A stretch of DNA of 60,893 bases from NCBI GenBank assembly GCA_937895345.1, contig CALAWP010000047.1, positions 1-60,893 on the forward strand. Direction: 5' to 3'. A program made the translations under genes and the position numbers. The notes beneath the pieces are model-generated. The model searched no databases. It worked only from the letters and a program-made list of their open reading frames with translations, and was not told the DNA's origin. The DNA comes from an uncultured Paenibacillus sp. (GTDB lineage Bacteria; Bacillota; Bacilli; Paenibacillales; Paenibacillaceae). This document shows positions 50,741 through 59,859 of the stretch, in pieces (position 1 is the first letter of the stretch; each line of letters begins with the position of its first letter).

Positions 50741-51829
50741 TTACAGCGTCACAAATGATTCGCGGAAGCTGCCGGCGACGCGGCGCAGCTCCTCTTCCAG
50801 TTCGCCGAATTTCGAGGTGAGCGTCCAGGCGACCAACTGATAATAATGCGTGCGCGTTTCGACGGTCGTCATCACATACCGAATGGACATACCGTCCACT
50901 ACGCCGCCGATTACCGACTGGTAGGCGGGCATGCCTTGAATCGTCACGGCATTGGGCCCTTCGATCGTCCGGAAATCGTCCGAATCGACGAAATAGCTTT
51001 CCACGAGCCAATAATAATCTTCCAGCGTAATGTCCTCCTCGAAGTCCGCTTTCGGTTCGGCAAGGACAATCAAATACTTTTCCTTGAAAATATTGCCGAT
51101 CGAAATATCCGCTTCGTCATTGAGGCCTTTCAGCGCCGACCAGCTGTCGTCCGCCGCAATTTGAAACCGGCCGTCCGCGCTACGGAAGACCGCTTCCTCC
51201 GGTGGGGCCGACGCTTTCTGAACCAGATGGCCGATGCCGAACGCGGCTCCGACCAACGCGGCCGCCAGCGCGGCGGCGGACGCCGCAATCGCGACGGCCG
51301 TCGCCGCCGTACCGGCCGGCTTCAAGTCTTTAACGTTGACCACGTACGTATCCGCCGCCATATCGCCCAGCCGCTGCTTTTTCCTTGTGGCCAGCACGCA
51401 TATGCCCGCCGGAAGTCCGCCGACCAGCAGCGGATTCGTGTCCACCGCCCGAAGCAGCGTGCGCAGAAGCCCTTTGAGGAAGCCCGGCGCATAACCGTCC
51501 TCCCGGACGACCCGGATTCGAAGCAGCAGCTTGCCGATCGTATATCCGCTCATCCCTTCCAGCAGCAAATAGTACAAGAGCCACAACAGGGCAACGGCGC
51601 CCAAGCCGTAGCCCACCCACGCATCACGGAAATTAAATGCCGCGAAAACGAGAGCCGTCCAAAACAAGAAATCGATGACCGTGGCCGCCCATCGTTTAAA
51701 AAACAATGCGACGCCGTCTCTCTCCACCAGCATTTCGACATGCTTCTTCGGTTCGGGAACGCCATAGCTGCCTGTAAAGCCCGCATGCTCTGCCGGAGTC
51801 GGGGAATGATCAAGCGGAGGCAAATTCAT
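50741..51829 (-). CDS. RDD-family membrane protein with extracytoplasmic C-terminal domain
   Basis: A 362-residue membrane protein. The RDD domain (about 40-165) carries FFKRWAATVIDFLFWTALVF (the Arg/Asp signature), GMSGYTIGKLLLRIRVV and LGDMAADTYVVNV. An Ala-rich membrane helix (about 172-200) leads to a C-terminal 160-residue domain (SADGRFQIAADDSWSALKG onward) resembling PsbP-type folds. Function is unknown; RDD proteins are often linked to ion or secretion processes. GGGCTGGATACGAG precedes the ATG, a weak ribosome-binding site. It lies 41 bases downstream of the sugar-transporter permease gene and could be co-transcribed with it. Confidence 0.8.
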   Translation of the reverse strand: MNLPPLDHSPTPAEHAGFTGSYGVPEPKKHVEMLVERDGVALFFKRWAATVIDFLFWTALVFAAFNFRDAWVGYGLGAVALLWLLYYLLLEGMSGYTIGKLLLRIRVVREDGYAPGFLKGLLRTLLRAVDTNPLLVGGLPAGICVLATRKKQRLGDMAADTYVVNVKDLKPAGTAATAVAIAASAAALAAALVGAAFGIGHLVQKASAPPEEAVFRSADGRFQIAADDSWSALKGLNDEADISIGNIFKEKYLIVLAEPKADFEEDITLEDYYWLVESYFVDSDDFRTIEGPNAVTIQGMPAYQSVIGGVVDGMSIRYVMTTVETRTHYYQLVAWTLTSKFGELEEELRRVAGSFRESFVTL

Positions 51830-51869
51830 CTCGTATCCAGCCCTTTCAGGTCGATTGGTTCATCTTACG

Positions 51870-52862
51870 CTAATGCTTGCGTTTATAATACGTAATGCCA
51901 AGCGCCAGCGCCAGAACGGAGCCTTTAACGATATCCATGGCGTAATACGGCACAGACAGCATAATCAGTCCGTTGCTCAGCAGGCCGATCAGCACCGCGC
52001 CGACGAATGTCCCGAAGGCGTTCGGCTTGCCGGCCCCGAGCACGGAAAATCCGATAAACGCCGCCGCCACCGCCTCCATCAAATACGAACCGCCCGAGTT
52101 CACCTCGGCGCTCATGACGCGCGCGCCCAGCACGATGCCGCCGACGCACGCAAACAGCGCCGAAAGCAAATAAGCCAGCAGCCGGTATTTGCTGACCGGA
52201 ATGCCGGACAACTTGGCCGCCTCCGGATTGCCCCCGATCATATACATATAACGGCCATGCTTCGTATAATTCAAAAATAAATGCACGGAAACGACGACGA
52301 GGAGCATAATAACAATGATCCAGGTCTCCTTGCCCAAATAGCTGAACGCTTTCGGAATCGTGCCCGTGGCAAAATCGCCGTTCGGCATAATCATGTTTTG
52401 CGAGACGGTCGCGCCTCTCGTATAGGTCAGCGCCACTCCCTGGAACACAAACATCGTCGCCAGCGTCATCAGCATATCCTGAACCTTGAATTTGATGACC
52501 AAAAAAGCGTTGACCAAGCCGATAACCAAACATAACGCAATCGTAATCGCAATGCCAACCCCCATATTCAAGCCGTGCCAGACGAACATGGAAATAACCA
52601 GCGCGTTCGCCACGGAAGCCGTCGAGCCGACCGACAGGTCAAAGCCGCCGACGGCAAGCGACACGGTCAAGCCGATGGCGATGATCGTCGTGATCGCAAT
52701 CGATCTCAAAATCAAAAGGATATTGGACCCGCTCAAAAAGTTGTCCGACATGACGCTGAAAAAGACGATCAAAAACAAAATCGTAATCAGCGTCCCGTAT
52801 TTATACAAAAATTCGAAAAAGCTGGAGCTTCTATTTCCTTTCGCCGCTTCGGCAGCCTTCAT
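51870..52862 (-). CDS. Sugar ABC transporter permease (RbsC-like)
   Basis: A 330-residue permease with eight to ten helices. It has the family segments NILLILRSIAITTIIAIGLTVSLAVGGFDLSVGS (landmark only; the FDLSVGS signature is clear), GLVNAFLVIKFKVQ, GGNPEAAKLSGI and SYLMEAVAAAFIGFSVLGAGKP. It pairs with the upstream ATPase to import a pentose, hexose or related ligand. The ATG at 52862 follows GGGAGG with seven-base spacing and overlaps the ATPase stop by four bases. Confidence 0.92.
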   Translation of the reverse strand: MKAAEAAKGNRSSSFFEFLYKYGTLITILFLIVFFSVMSDNFLSGSNILLILRSIAITTIIAIGLTVSLAVGGFDLSVGSTASVANALVISMFVWHGLNMGVGIAITIALCLVIGLVNAFLVIKFKVQDMLMTLATMFVFQGVALTYTRGATVSQNMIMPNGDFATGTIPKAFSYLGKETWIIVIMLLVVVSVHLFLNYTKHGRYMYMIGGNPEAAKLSGIPVSKYRLLAYLLSALFACVGGIVLGARVMSAEVNSGGSYLMEAVAAAFIGFSVLGAGKPNAFGTFVGAVLIGLLSNGLIMLSVPYYAMDIVKGSVLALALGITYYKRKH

Positions 52863-54379
52863 CGGATTACGCCTCCCGTGCTGTACAGCAATATTTCTTC
52901 TTCGCTCGTATTCGCCGTCACGAGCTCCTTCATGACCCGGCCGTCGTACATGACATAGATCCGGTCGGTAATGCCCATCATTTCCGGCAGCTCGCTGGAC
53001 GCGTAGACGACACATTTGCCTTTGGCGGCCAAGCCGGCTACCAGCTCATAAATGTCGCGCTTCGCGCCGACGTCGACGCCTTTGGTCGGTTCGTCGAATA
53101 TATAGACGTCGGCGTCGGCCAGCAGCCACTTGCCGATGGCGATTTTTTGCTGATTGCCGCCGGACAGATTACGGACTCTCGCCGATTGATTCGGCGTCTT
53201 GACGCCAAGACTGCGGATCATGTCGCCCGCGGCCGCCCGTTCCTTCCTCGACAGCAGCCACGAGGCGAAGCCCGCATATTTGCCAAGCGAAGCGACCGTC
53301 AAATTAGCTCCGACCGTTTCGTCCACGAAGACGCCCTCGCGGCGCCGCTCCTCCGGCACGAGCGCGATACCGCTCCGTACAGCGTCATGCGGCGTACCCA
53401 GCTTCAGACGCTTGCCGTTCAGCCGTATTTCGCCGGAGAAGGCCGGCTCGGCTCCAAACAGGATGCGGCACAGCTCCGTCTTGCCCGCGCCGACCAGTCC
53501 CGCCAAACCGACGATTTCGCCTTTGCGCACTTGAATCGATACGCCGCGGACTTTGTCACCGTCCGATATCGCTTCGGCTTCGAACGCGACTTCTCCCGCT
53601 GAACGCTCGCGAGCCGGAAACTGTCCCTCCAGCTTGGCGCCGAGCATATGCTCGACGATCTGCTGCTGCTCCAGCCTCGCAATCTCGTCGCGCACAACCA
53701 GCTTGCCGTCGCGCATAATCGTAATATCGTCGCAAATTTCGTACAGCTCGGGCAGCCGGTGCGAAATAAAGATAATGCCGACTCCTTCCGATTTCAGCAG
53801 CCGGACAAGGCGGAACAAGCGCTCCGTCTCGCTGCCGCTAAGCGGAGCGGTCGGCTCGTCCAGCACCAGATAGCGGCATTGCATCGATACGGAGCGGGCA
53901 ATGAGCACCATTTGCTTTTCCGCGAGCGTCAGCTCCTGCACCAGCTTCCGCGTCGGAATGCTTACGTTCATCCGGTCCAGAACGGCTCTCGCCTCCCGAT
54001 GAAGCTTGGACCACCCGATAAAATGCTTGCCTCTCATGCCGTGAACCGTATGTTCCAGCATAATGTTCTCGCCGACGCTGAGATAAGGGATCAACGCCGT
54101 ATCCACTTCCTGGTATACGATCTGTATGCCGTAGTCCTTGGCATCCTTCGGACTGCGAATGTCCGCCTTCCGGCCGTCTATCCAAATGTCCCCGGTATAA
54201 TGACTGTAAGCGCCGGACAGCACCTTCATCAAGGTCGACTTGCCCGCGCCGTTGGCCCCGATCAAAGCATGCGATCTGCCGGCTTCGGTATGGAAATCGA
54301 CATTCGATAACGCTTGAACGCCCGGAAACGCAATCGATATGTCCTTCATTTCCAGCCTGCTCATCGTACGATCCGCCAA
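52859..54379 (-). CDS. Sugar ABC transporter ATPase (RbsA-like, tandem ATPase domains)
   Basis: A 506-residue protein with two ATPase domains. The first (about 7-240) has Walker A GANGAGKST, a diverged signature (LTLAEKQMVLIARS) and Walker B YLVLDEPTAPLS; the second (about 260-500) has GLVGAGKTE, signature LSGGNQQK and VYIFDEPTKGVDVG. This tandem layout is typical of RbsA/MglA/XylG. I chose the TTG at 54379 because GGAGG lies eight bases upstream; an ATG five codons later (54364) is the alternative. It follows the binding-protein gene by 112 bases, with a hairpin between. Confidence 0.92.
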   Translation of the reverse strand: MADRTMSRLEMKDISIAFPGVQALSNVDFHTEAGRSHALIGANGAGKSTLMKVLSGAYSHYTGDIWIDGRKADIRSPKDAKDYGIQIVYQEVDTALIPYLSVGENIMLEHTVHGMRGKHFIGWSKLHREARAVLDRMNVSIPTRKLVQELTLAEKQMVLIARSVSMQCRYLVLDEPTAPLSGSETERLFRLVRLLKSEGVGIIFISHRLPELYEICDDITIMRDGKLVVRDEIARLEQQQIVEHMLGAKLEGQFPARERSAGEVAFEAEAISDGDKVRGVSIQVRKGEIVGLAGLVGAGKTELCRILFGAEPAFSGEIRLNGKRLKLGTPHDAVRSGIALVPEERRREGVFVDETVGANLTVASLGKYAGFASWLLSRKERAAAGDMIRSLGVKTPNQSARVRNLSGGNQQKIAIGKWLLADADVYIFDEPTKGVDVGAKRDIYELVAGLAAKGKCVVYASSELPEMMGITDRIYVMYDGRVMKELVTANTSEEEILLYSTGGVIR

Positions 54380-54410
54380 TCCCCGCACCTCCTTCTCCAA
54401 ACAGGATTGA

Positions 54411-54437
54411 GCGCCCCTATCCTCAGGATAAGGGCGC
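54411..54437 (-). terminator. Intercistronic hairpin between the binding protein and ATPase genes
   Basis: GCGCCC..TATCC/GGATA..GGGCGC stem without a clear T run. Such hairpins often lower downstream expression or protect the binding-protein mRNA. Confidence 0.5.
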
Positions 54438-54491
54438 TGCAGCATGTTCCTATTATACCATGTCGAATATGCTCGACAAATGTTTATTTTG

Positions 54492-55610
54492 TTACTTGGC
54501 CGCTTTCAATTCCTTCATCCAATCGGATTCGTAAGCGTCCGTCGTTCCCCAGCCCGGAATAATGTCCGCCAGCGTAACGACGTTGACCGGCTCGGAAGAT
54601 TTCTTCAAATCTTCTTGCGTAATAAGCGCGGCTTCCAGATTAACCGTAGTCGGCGTTTGCTCGCCGGCCAGCTTCTGCGCGGCCAGTCTCAGGTTGACGG
54701 CGCCGATCATTTTGGCGTCGACCGCAGCCGTCGCTACCCAAGGGCTGTTCTCTTCCTGCATAATTTGCAGGTCGGCGTTCGCTACGTCGATGCCGTAAAT
54801 TTTAATTTCCGTCCGTCCCGCTTCCGTCAAAGCTCGCGCTGCACCGATCGCGAAAGCATCCCAAGTCGCAAAGATCGCGTCGATTTCGCCTTTCGGATAT
54901 TTCGCCAGCATTGCAGCTACTGCGTTTTGCGTTTCAACCGACGTATTTTCCGAAGCGACGCCGAACCGGTCCAGCTCCTTGATGCCCGGATATTTCGCCA
55001 GCACTTCCTGATATACGGCGTTGCGGCGAACCATCGGAGGGAATCCGTCTACCCACAGGTACAAAATATTCGCTTCTTCGCCCTGCTCCTTCACCAGCTG
55101 GTCAAGCGCGAATTGCGCCAGCGCCTCGTCATCCTGGGACGTCAGCGTTACGCCCTCGATGGAGGAAAGCTCGCCGATCGAATCGAACGCCACCACTTCG
55201 ATGCCTTTGTCTCTCAGCTTCTGAACCGCAGCGGCCGCTTCCGGCATGTCCGCATGGGACAGCACCACCGCGTCCGTATCGCTGTTCGCCGCTTGCTCGA
55301 TCGCATCCAAAAATTTGACCGAATCGTTGTTGGCCGAGAACGTATCGACCTTGAAGCCGAGCGCTTCGCCTTCTTGCTTCGCTCCGGCCAGGAATTGCGC
55401 GGTATGGTCGTCTCCGCCGATTTTGCGAATGACTTTGACCGTAATATCGCCCTTCTCCTTCAATGCCGCCGGCAATTCCACTTCGGCCGCAGCGCCGCCT
55501 GTGCCGCCGCCGCCTTCGTTTCCTCCATTGCCCTTCGCTCCGCAGCCCGTTGCCGCTATGACGATAACCAGCAGCAAAATAAACGTTGCATGAAGCTTCT
55601 TGTTGATCAT
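54492..55610 (-). CDS. Sugar-binding lipoprotein of ribose-type ABC importer
   Basis: A 372-residue lipoprotein. The signal peptide ends in a lipobox (IAATGC, cysteine about 23), followed by a Gly-rich linker and a type I periplasmic-binding fold of the RbsB/MglB group: VLSHADMPEAAAAVQKLRDKG, VVAFDSIGEL, ATWDAFAIGAARAL and IYGIDVANADLQIM. The ligand is not predictable; D-ribose or another sugar, or autoinducer-like molecules, are possible. GGGGAGA lies about 8 bases before the ATG. It is the first gene of the operon and has a good promoter and phased repeats upstream. Confidence 0.92.
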   Translation of the reverse strand: MINKKLHATFILLLVIVIAATGCGAKGNGGNEGGGGTGGAAAEVELPAALKEKGDITVKVIRKIGGDDHTAQFLAGAKQEGEALGFKVDTFSANNDSVKFLDAIEQAANSDTDAVVLSHADMPEAAAAVQKLRDKGIEVVAFDSIGELSSIEGVTLTSQDDEALAQFALDQLVKEQGEEANILYLWVDGFPPMVRRNAVYQEVLAKYPGIKELDRFGVASENTSVETQNAVAAMLAKYPKGEIDAIFATWDAFAIGAARALTEAGRTEIKIYGIDVANADLQIMQEENSPWVATAAVDAKMIGAVNLRLAAQKLAGEQTPTTVNLEAALITQEDLKKSSEPVNVVTLADIIPGWGTTDAYESDWMKELKAAK

Positions 55611-55672
55611 CTCTGGTTTCTCCCCTTGTTCCCATAATGATAATTAATGATGGATCAGTTTTAATACAAGTA

Positions 55673-55701
55673 ATCCTATCGGATTTACAAGAAAAAATCA
55701 A
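55673..55701 (-). promoter_or_regulatory. Promoter of the sugar ABC operon
   Basis: Minus-strand TTGATT (55701-55696) and TAGGAT (55678-55673), 17-base spacing, about 65 bases before the binding-protein start. Confidence 0.6.
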
Positions 55702-55703
55702 TA

Positions 55704-55760
55704 CATTTTTCACAATACACTCGGCTTTTTTCACTATAAATTCGACATTTTTCACTATAT
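55704..55760 (-). repeat. Three direct repeats of 21-bp period directly upstream of the sugar ABC promoter
   Basis: On the minus strand TATAGTGAAAAATGTC, TATAGTGAAAAAAGCC and TATTGTGAAAAATGTA recur with exact 21-base steps (core complements at 55711, 55732 and 55753). The array ends three bases from the -35 box, the usual position for an activator binding several copies on one face of the helix. Confidence 0.75.
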
Positions 55761-55842
55761 CACATTTTGGGCGGGGAGAATGCTACCGATTATGGGCAAA
55801 TCAATGAATTCGACTTTACTTCTTCTAACATTCGGCCGGACT

Positions 55843-56589
55843 TTAAACTTCTTTGCGCCGCATATGGAAGAGACCGCCGGCTGTAAACAGGATTAAACTT
55901 CCTGCAATGGTAAAGGCAATGTTTTGCCACGGCAGCGTAAAGGCGCCGAAGTTCATCTCACCGGACGTCAACATCGCGAGCGACGGCTGCGCCCACGGAT
56001 AATACGGTCCGTATTGGGCGGAATTGACAATCAGCATGTTCGGCAGCGTGAATCCAACGTTAATGGCCAGCGGCGCGGCAAAGCTGCTCCAGCCGATCGA
56101 AGCCCACAGCTGTAACGCGGCAAGGGGCAGACAAGCCAGCCAGCCGCTGGCCGCCGTCAGCAGCGCCCTCCCCCAATCGGCTTCTCCGGCCAGGCCGTGC
56201 TTGAATGCGGCGCCCGCGAGAGCGGCAAACGCCAGCAGCTGAGTGACGGCGAGCAGCGCGGCCACTACGGCGAACTTCGCCGCATACAGCCCCGTTCGCG
56301 ATACCGGAAGCGACAGCAACCCCTTCCAGCCGCCCCCGCCGTACTCGAAACGGCATACGAAAGCCGAGTAGATGCCCGTCAGAATCGGGAGCAGCAGCAT
56401 GGCGTGCAGCGAATAGACGGCGGATTGCAACAGGCCGAATTTGTCCCCCGGAGCAACGTCGTCCAGCGATGACAAAAGGCCTATGATATAAGCGATGACC
56501 GGGCTGACCGGCACGAGCAGCCAGATCGGGGAGCGCATAAGCTTAAGACGCTCCGCAGCCAGCAAACCGGCAAAGGAACGAAATGTCAT
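55843..56589 (-). CDS. ABC-2-type permease (lantibiotic immunity/drug export type), distal subunit
   Basis: A 248-residue membrane protein with six predicted helices and the ABC-2 pattern of LanE/LanG or BcrB-like immunity transporters: RSPIWLLVPVSPVIAYIIG at the start, VSRTGLYAAKFAVVAALLAV in the middle and FTAGGLFHMRRKEV at the end. It follows the related permease gene with one base between and would pair with it and the ATPase. Last gene of the unit; substrate unknown. Confidence 0.83.
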   Translation of the reverse strand: MTFRSFAGLLAAERLKLMRSPIWLLVPVSPVIAYIIGLLSSLDDVAPGDKFGLLQSAVYSLHAMLLLPILTGIYSAFVCRFEYGGGGWKGLLSLPVSRTGLYAAKFAVVAALLAVTQLLAFAALAGAAFKHGLAGEADWGRALLTAASGWLACLPLAALQLWASIGWSSFAAPLAINVGFTLPNMLIVNSAQYGPYYPWAQPSLAMLTSGEMNFGAFTLPWQNIAFTIAGSLILFTAGGLFHMRRKEV

Positions 56590-56590
56590 G

Positions 56591-57304
56591 TCAATTCACG
56601 TCCTTTCGGTTGAAATGAAGCGCCCCGAGCGCCAGCACAGCCGCCCCGCCAATGACGCCCGCGCCGAGAAACCATTCCCGCTGAGGAGCGGTGTACGCAA
56701 AGAGCGGCCAATTGACCGGCAGCCATTCCGACATGCCGAAGATGGACAGCACCGCCATGACGACGCCGATCGTAATCGGCACAGCCTGGTTGCGGAACGT
56801 CATGCACAGCCATAACAGCAGCGCCAATATCGGCATGGACGCGAGGAACGGATACAGTCCCAGCTTGGCGATCTCGGCTCCGGGCATATCGCCGGCCCCA
56901 AAGCCGAAGATGAAGCCGAGCGCGGCGGCGCCAAGCGACAGCAGCGCGCAGGATACGGCCAGCAGCATGACGGCCACGGCAAATTTAGCGGCAAAAACGG
57001 CCGTGCGCGGCACCGGCAGAGCGAGAAGCTGCTTCCAGGCGCTTGTATGATGCTCGATATTGGCCAGCAGCGAGCATAAAATCGTGATGCCCATCAGCAG
57101 CGCGATCGGCACAAACACCGCAATGTTGTCCAGCAATCCGCCCCACGCATTGCCGGCGTACCGCTTCTGCATATAATCGAAGCGCAGGCCGTAATTCAGC
57201 GCCTGCATGGCGATCAAGCCGACTGGGCCGGCCGCGGCGAGAAGCCACAGCCCTTTCCCCTTCAGCTTCAACAGATCGGAGCGAAACGCTCTCCCTGCCG
57301 TCAT
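56591..57304 (-). CDS. ABC-2-type permease (lantibiotic immunity/drug export type), proximal subunit
   Basis: A 237-residue membrane protein with six predicted helices, related in layout to the following gene (FRSDLLKLKGKGLWLLAAAG; LPVPRTAVFAAKFAVAVMLL; HFNRKDVN at the end). The shared PVSRT/PVPRT and AAKFAV segments show that the two permeases are paralogues, as in LanEG pairs. Its start overlaps the ATPase stop by four bases (ATGA). Confidence 0.83.
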   Translation of the reverse strand: MTAGRAFRSDLLKLKGKGLWLLAAAGPVGLIAMQALNYGLRFDYMQKRYAGNAWGGLLDNIAVFVPIALLMGITILCSLLANIEHHTSAWKQLLALPVPRTAVFAAKFAVAVMLLAVSCALLSLGAAALGFIFGFGAGDMPGAEIAKLGLYPFLASMPILALLLWLCMTFRNQAVPITIGVVMAVLSIFGMSEWLPVNWPLFAYTAPQREWFLGAGVIGGAAVLALGALHFNRKDVN

Positions 57305-58218
57305 GACAAGCCGCCCCCTTCGCCCACGATCTGCAGAAACAGCTCCTCCAGCGATTTGCGCCGTTCTTCGACCCGGTAGATCGAATGCCCTTCGTTTGTC
57401 AGCTCCCGGACTGCCTTGGCCACCGTTTCGTCATCCGTCCGGCCGATCGTCAGCCGATGGTCCGACAGCATCGCATCGATGCCGTACTTTTGCAGCAGAA
57501 GCAGCGCCCGCTGCGCCTCCGACACGCGCAGCGCAATATGCCCTTTCGCTTGCTGCTGCAAGCTGGCGATCGAGTTCTGGAATACCAGCTCGCCATGCCG
57601 GATAATGCCGACGACGCCGGCCATTTGCTCTACTTCCCCGAGCAGATGGCTCGAAATGAGCACCGTAATGCCGTACTGCTTCGGCATCGACTTGATCAGC
57701 TCGCGAATCTCCAAAATGCTGGAAGAATCGAGCCCGTTCGTCGGCTCGTCCAGAATGAGCAGCTCCGGACTGCCCAGCAGCGCGCTGGCGATACCGAGCC
57801 GCTGCTTCATGCCCAAGGAGAATCCTTTTACCGGCCGCCGCGCTTCCTTCGTCAAGCCGACGATGTCGAGCACCTCGCCGATCCGCTGCTTCGGAACGTC
57901 AATGATCCGCCGTATCGCCTCCAAATTGTCCGCCGCGCTCAAATGCCCGTAATACGAAGGATATTCGACGAGCGAGCCCACCTTTTTCAGAATGGACATC
58001 CGATGCTTCTGAAGCGGCTGCCCGAACACCTGGATCGTTCCGCCGGACGGCTTGATCAGGCCGAGCAGCATGCGGATCGTCGTCGTTTTGCCCGCTCCGT
58101 TCGGCCCAAGAAAGCCGTATATTTCGCCTTTGGCGATTTTCAGATTCAAGCCGGAGACAGCATAACGTCCTTTGTATTTTTTGCTTAAATTCCGAGTTTC
58201 GACAACCCATTCCTTCAT
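57301..58218 (-). CDS. ABC transporter ATPase of ABC-2 export system
   Basis: A 305-residue ATPase of the BcrA/LanF type. Walker A GPNGAGKTT, Q loop region VGSLVEYPSYYGHLSA, signature FSLGMKQRLGIA and Walker B LLILDEPTNGLDSSS are clear, followed by ISSHLLGEVEQ and a 60-residue C-terminal part. The ATG at 58218 follows GAGGTG with six-base spacing. It is 60 bases after the histidine-kinase stop, and couples with the two permeases by overlaps. The set RR-HK-ATPase-permease-permease is the classic arrangement for antimicrobial-peptide sensing and self-protection. Confidence 0.9.
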   Translation of the reverse strand: MKEWVVETRNLSKKYKGRYAVSGLNLKIAKGEIYGFLGPNGAGKTTTIRMLLGLIKPSGGTIQVFGQPLQKHRMSILKKVGSLVEYPSYYGHLSAADNLEAIRRIIDVPKQRIGEVLDIVGLTKEARRPVKGFSLGMKQRLGIASALLGSPELLILDEPTNGLDSSSILEIRELIKSMPKQYGITVLISSHLLGEVEQMAGVVGIIRHGELVFQNSIASLQQQAKGHIALRVSEAQRALLLLQKYGIDAMLSDHRLTIGRTDDETVAKAVRELTNEGHSIYRVEERRKSLEELFLQIVGEGGGLS

Positions 58219-58287
58219 CTCCATCACCTCGCTTACCAGCTTAGCAGCGCAAGGTTAAAGGAAAGGAAGGCGAAGTTTAAATTTCGT

Positions 58288-59859
58288 TTAAAATAGTTCA
58301 CCCGCTCCCCGCTGCAGCAAATAAATCCGGGTCCCGCCTTCCGAGCTTTCGGCATGCCATTCGATCGCCATTTCGCGCGTTAAATAATCGACGATGGCCA
58401 GGCCGATGCCCGCCCCTTTTTCAAGAGCTTGCCCGCGGACCGACGGGGAGGACGTCCGCTTCTCGGTTTCGGTCTCCGAACCTTCCTCCGTTCGGTTCCC
58501 GGCGCCGATCTCCGAGCCTTCCTCCGTTCGGTTCCCGGCGCCGGTCTCGTGCAAACCCCGGCCGGCCGCTTCCTTCCGCCGCATGCCGGGTCCCCGGTCT
58601 TCGACGACGATCGCCGAACCCCCCTCCCTTTCTTCCAGATATAGTCCGACATGTTTCCCTTCGGCGGCGTGCCGGACAATATTTTGCAGCAGATTGTCCA
58701 AAATGCGGCGGAACGCGTCCCGGTCCACGTTCCAGATCAGCGGCTCCGAGGGGAGCCGGACGTCCGCTTCGATGCCCGCCTTTTCCCAGACGGGATACCA
58801 GGCCGCCGCGCTTTCGCGCACTAGTCTCAGCACATCGGCCGGCGCCGGCGTCAGGGCATACCGCCCGCTCGTCATTAGCGTATAGGAGAGCAGGTTGTCG
58901 ATTAGTCCGCTAAGACCGTCCGCCTTCTGCTCCATGACCGCCAGCGAGCTTCGGCCGTTCGCGGTTAACGGTTCATTTTGCAGCCGATACAGATGTCCCC
59001 GCATTACCGTCAGCGGCGTCCGCAAATCGTGGGACAGATTGGCAATCAGCCGCTTGCGCAGCTCCTCCTCCTCCCGCTCGCGCTCCCTGCCGGATTTCAA
59101 CTGCTGAACCATGCCGTTAAACGCCTGTTCCAGGCCGCCGATTTCGTCCATCCGCCGAACTTCCACCGGAGCGGGAATGCCGTGCCCGTCCTGCTGCAGC
59201 ATCGCCGATTGCAGACGGAGAAGCCGCTTGCGGATATGTCTGAAAAACAAAAGCGACAATACGGCGAAAAGGGCGACCGACAATAAAATAAACCCGAGCA
59301 TATACGGGGCGCCCGCTCCCGAAGGCGAGCCGGCCCTCACCAAATAACGGGGAAGCTGGAGCACGATAAAATCCGCCCCCGCTTCGCTGCCCCCGATAAA
59401 CGAAACGACCGTAAACGGATCGCCGTTTACGCTGCGTTTCATAAAGCCGACCGCATCCGCGGCGGTCCACCGGTCGGGCACGGACATTACCGGCTCCTCG
59501 GGCAGCACAAGCCTGGTCCGTCCGCTCTCGTCCACCCAGAACAGCGAAGCCTCCGTATATTTCGCCTTCAGCTCCCGCAGCCTCTCCGCGACGGCGTCTT
59601 CGCTCAAGCCTTGCATGGCGGCCGCCTCGGCATGCCAGGCCTGCTCCACCTGGGCCGCGTTGCCGTACTTCAAAGCGTCCGAAGCGTGACGGTCGCCGCC
59701 GGCCACGCTGTCGAAGGTCATATATAAAAGGCTTGCGAGCGGGATGATGATCGGAATAAACAAAAATGCGCCGAGCACGATAAGCAAATAACGGGTAAGC
59801 AGCGTTTGGCGGGCCAGCCATCTGCGCGGGGGACGGCGCTCTTCCCGAGGCCGGCTCAT
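58288..59859 (-). CDS. Sensor histidine kinase with a repeat insertion in the ATP lid
   Basis: A 523-residue kinase: TM1 (about 20-45), an extracellular sensor of about 130 residues, TM2 (about 185-205), HAMP, HisKA with LIANLSHDLRTPLTVMRGH, and HATPase with N-box DNLLQNIVRHA, G1 VEDRGPGM and G2 GAGIGLAIVD. Between RGPGM (about 423) and GAGIGLAI (about 480) lies a hydrophilic insertion with two copies of GAGNRTEEGSE, and no recognisable F box. It overlaps the upstream response-regulator gene by four bases and precedes the ABC genes, so it probably senses an antimicrobial peptide or envelope stress. The insertion does not break the frame. Confidence 0.88.
   Translation of the reverse strand: MSRPREERRPPRRWLARQTLLTRYLLIVLGAFLFIPIIIPLASLLYMTFDSVAGGDRHASDALKYGNAAQVEQAWHAEAAAMQGLSEDAVAERLRELKAKYTEASLFWVDESGRTRLVLPEEPVMSVPDRWTAADAVGFMKRSVNGDPFTVVSFIGGSEAGADFIVLQLPRYLVRAGSPSGAGAPYMLGFILLSVALFAVLSLLFFRHIRKRLLRLQSAMLQQDGHGIPAPVEVRRMDEIGGLEQAFNGMVQQLKSGREREREEEELRKRLIANLSHDLRTPLTVMRGHLYRLQNEPLTANGRSSLAVMEQKADGLSGLIDNLLSYTLMTSGRYALTPAPADVLRLVRESAAAWYPVWEKAGIEADVRLPSEPLIWNVDRDAFRRILDNLLQNIVRHAAEGKHVGLYLEEREGGSAIVVEDRGPGMRRKEAAGRGLHETGAGNRTEEGSEIGAGNRTEEGSETETEKRTSSPSVRGQALEKGAGIGLAIVDYLTREMAIEWHAESSEGGTRIYLLQRGAGELF
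58475..58546 (-). repeat. In-frame 36-bp tandem duplication inside the kinase gene
   Basis: Two adjacent 36-base units (58475-58510 and 58511-58546) differ at two positions. Each encodes 12 residues of the ATP-lid insertion (about residues 438-462). Confidence 0.9.
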
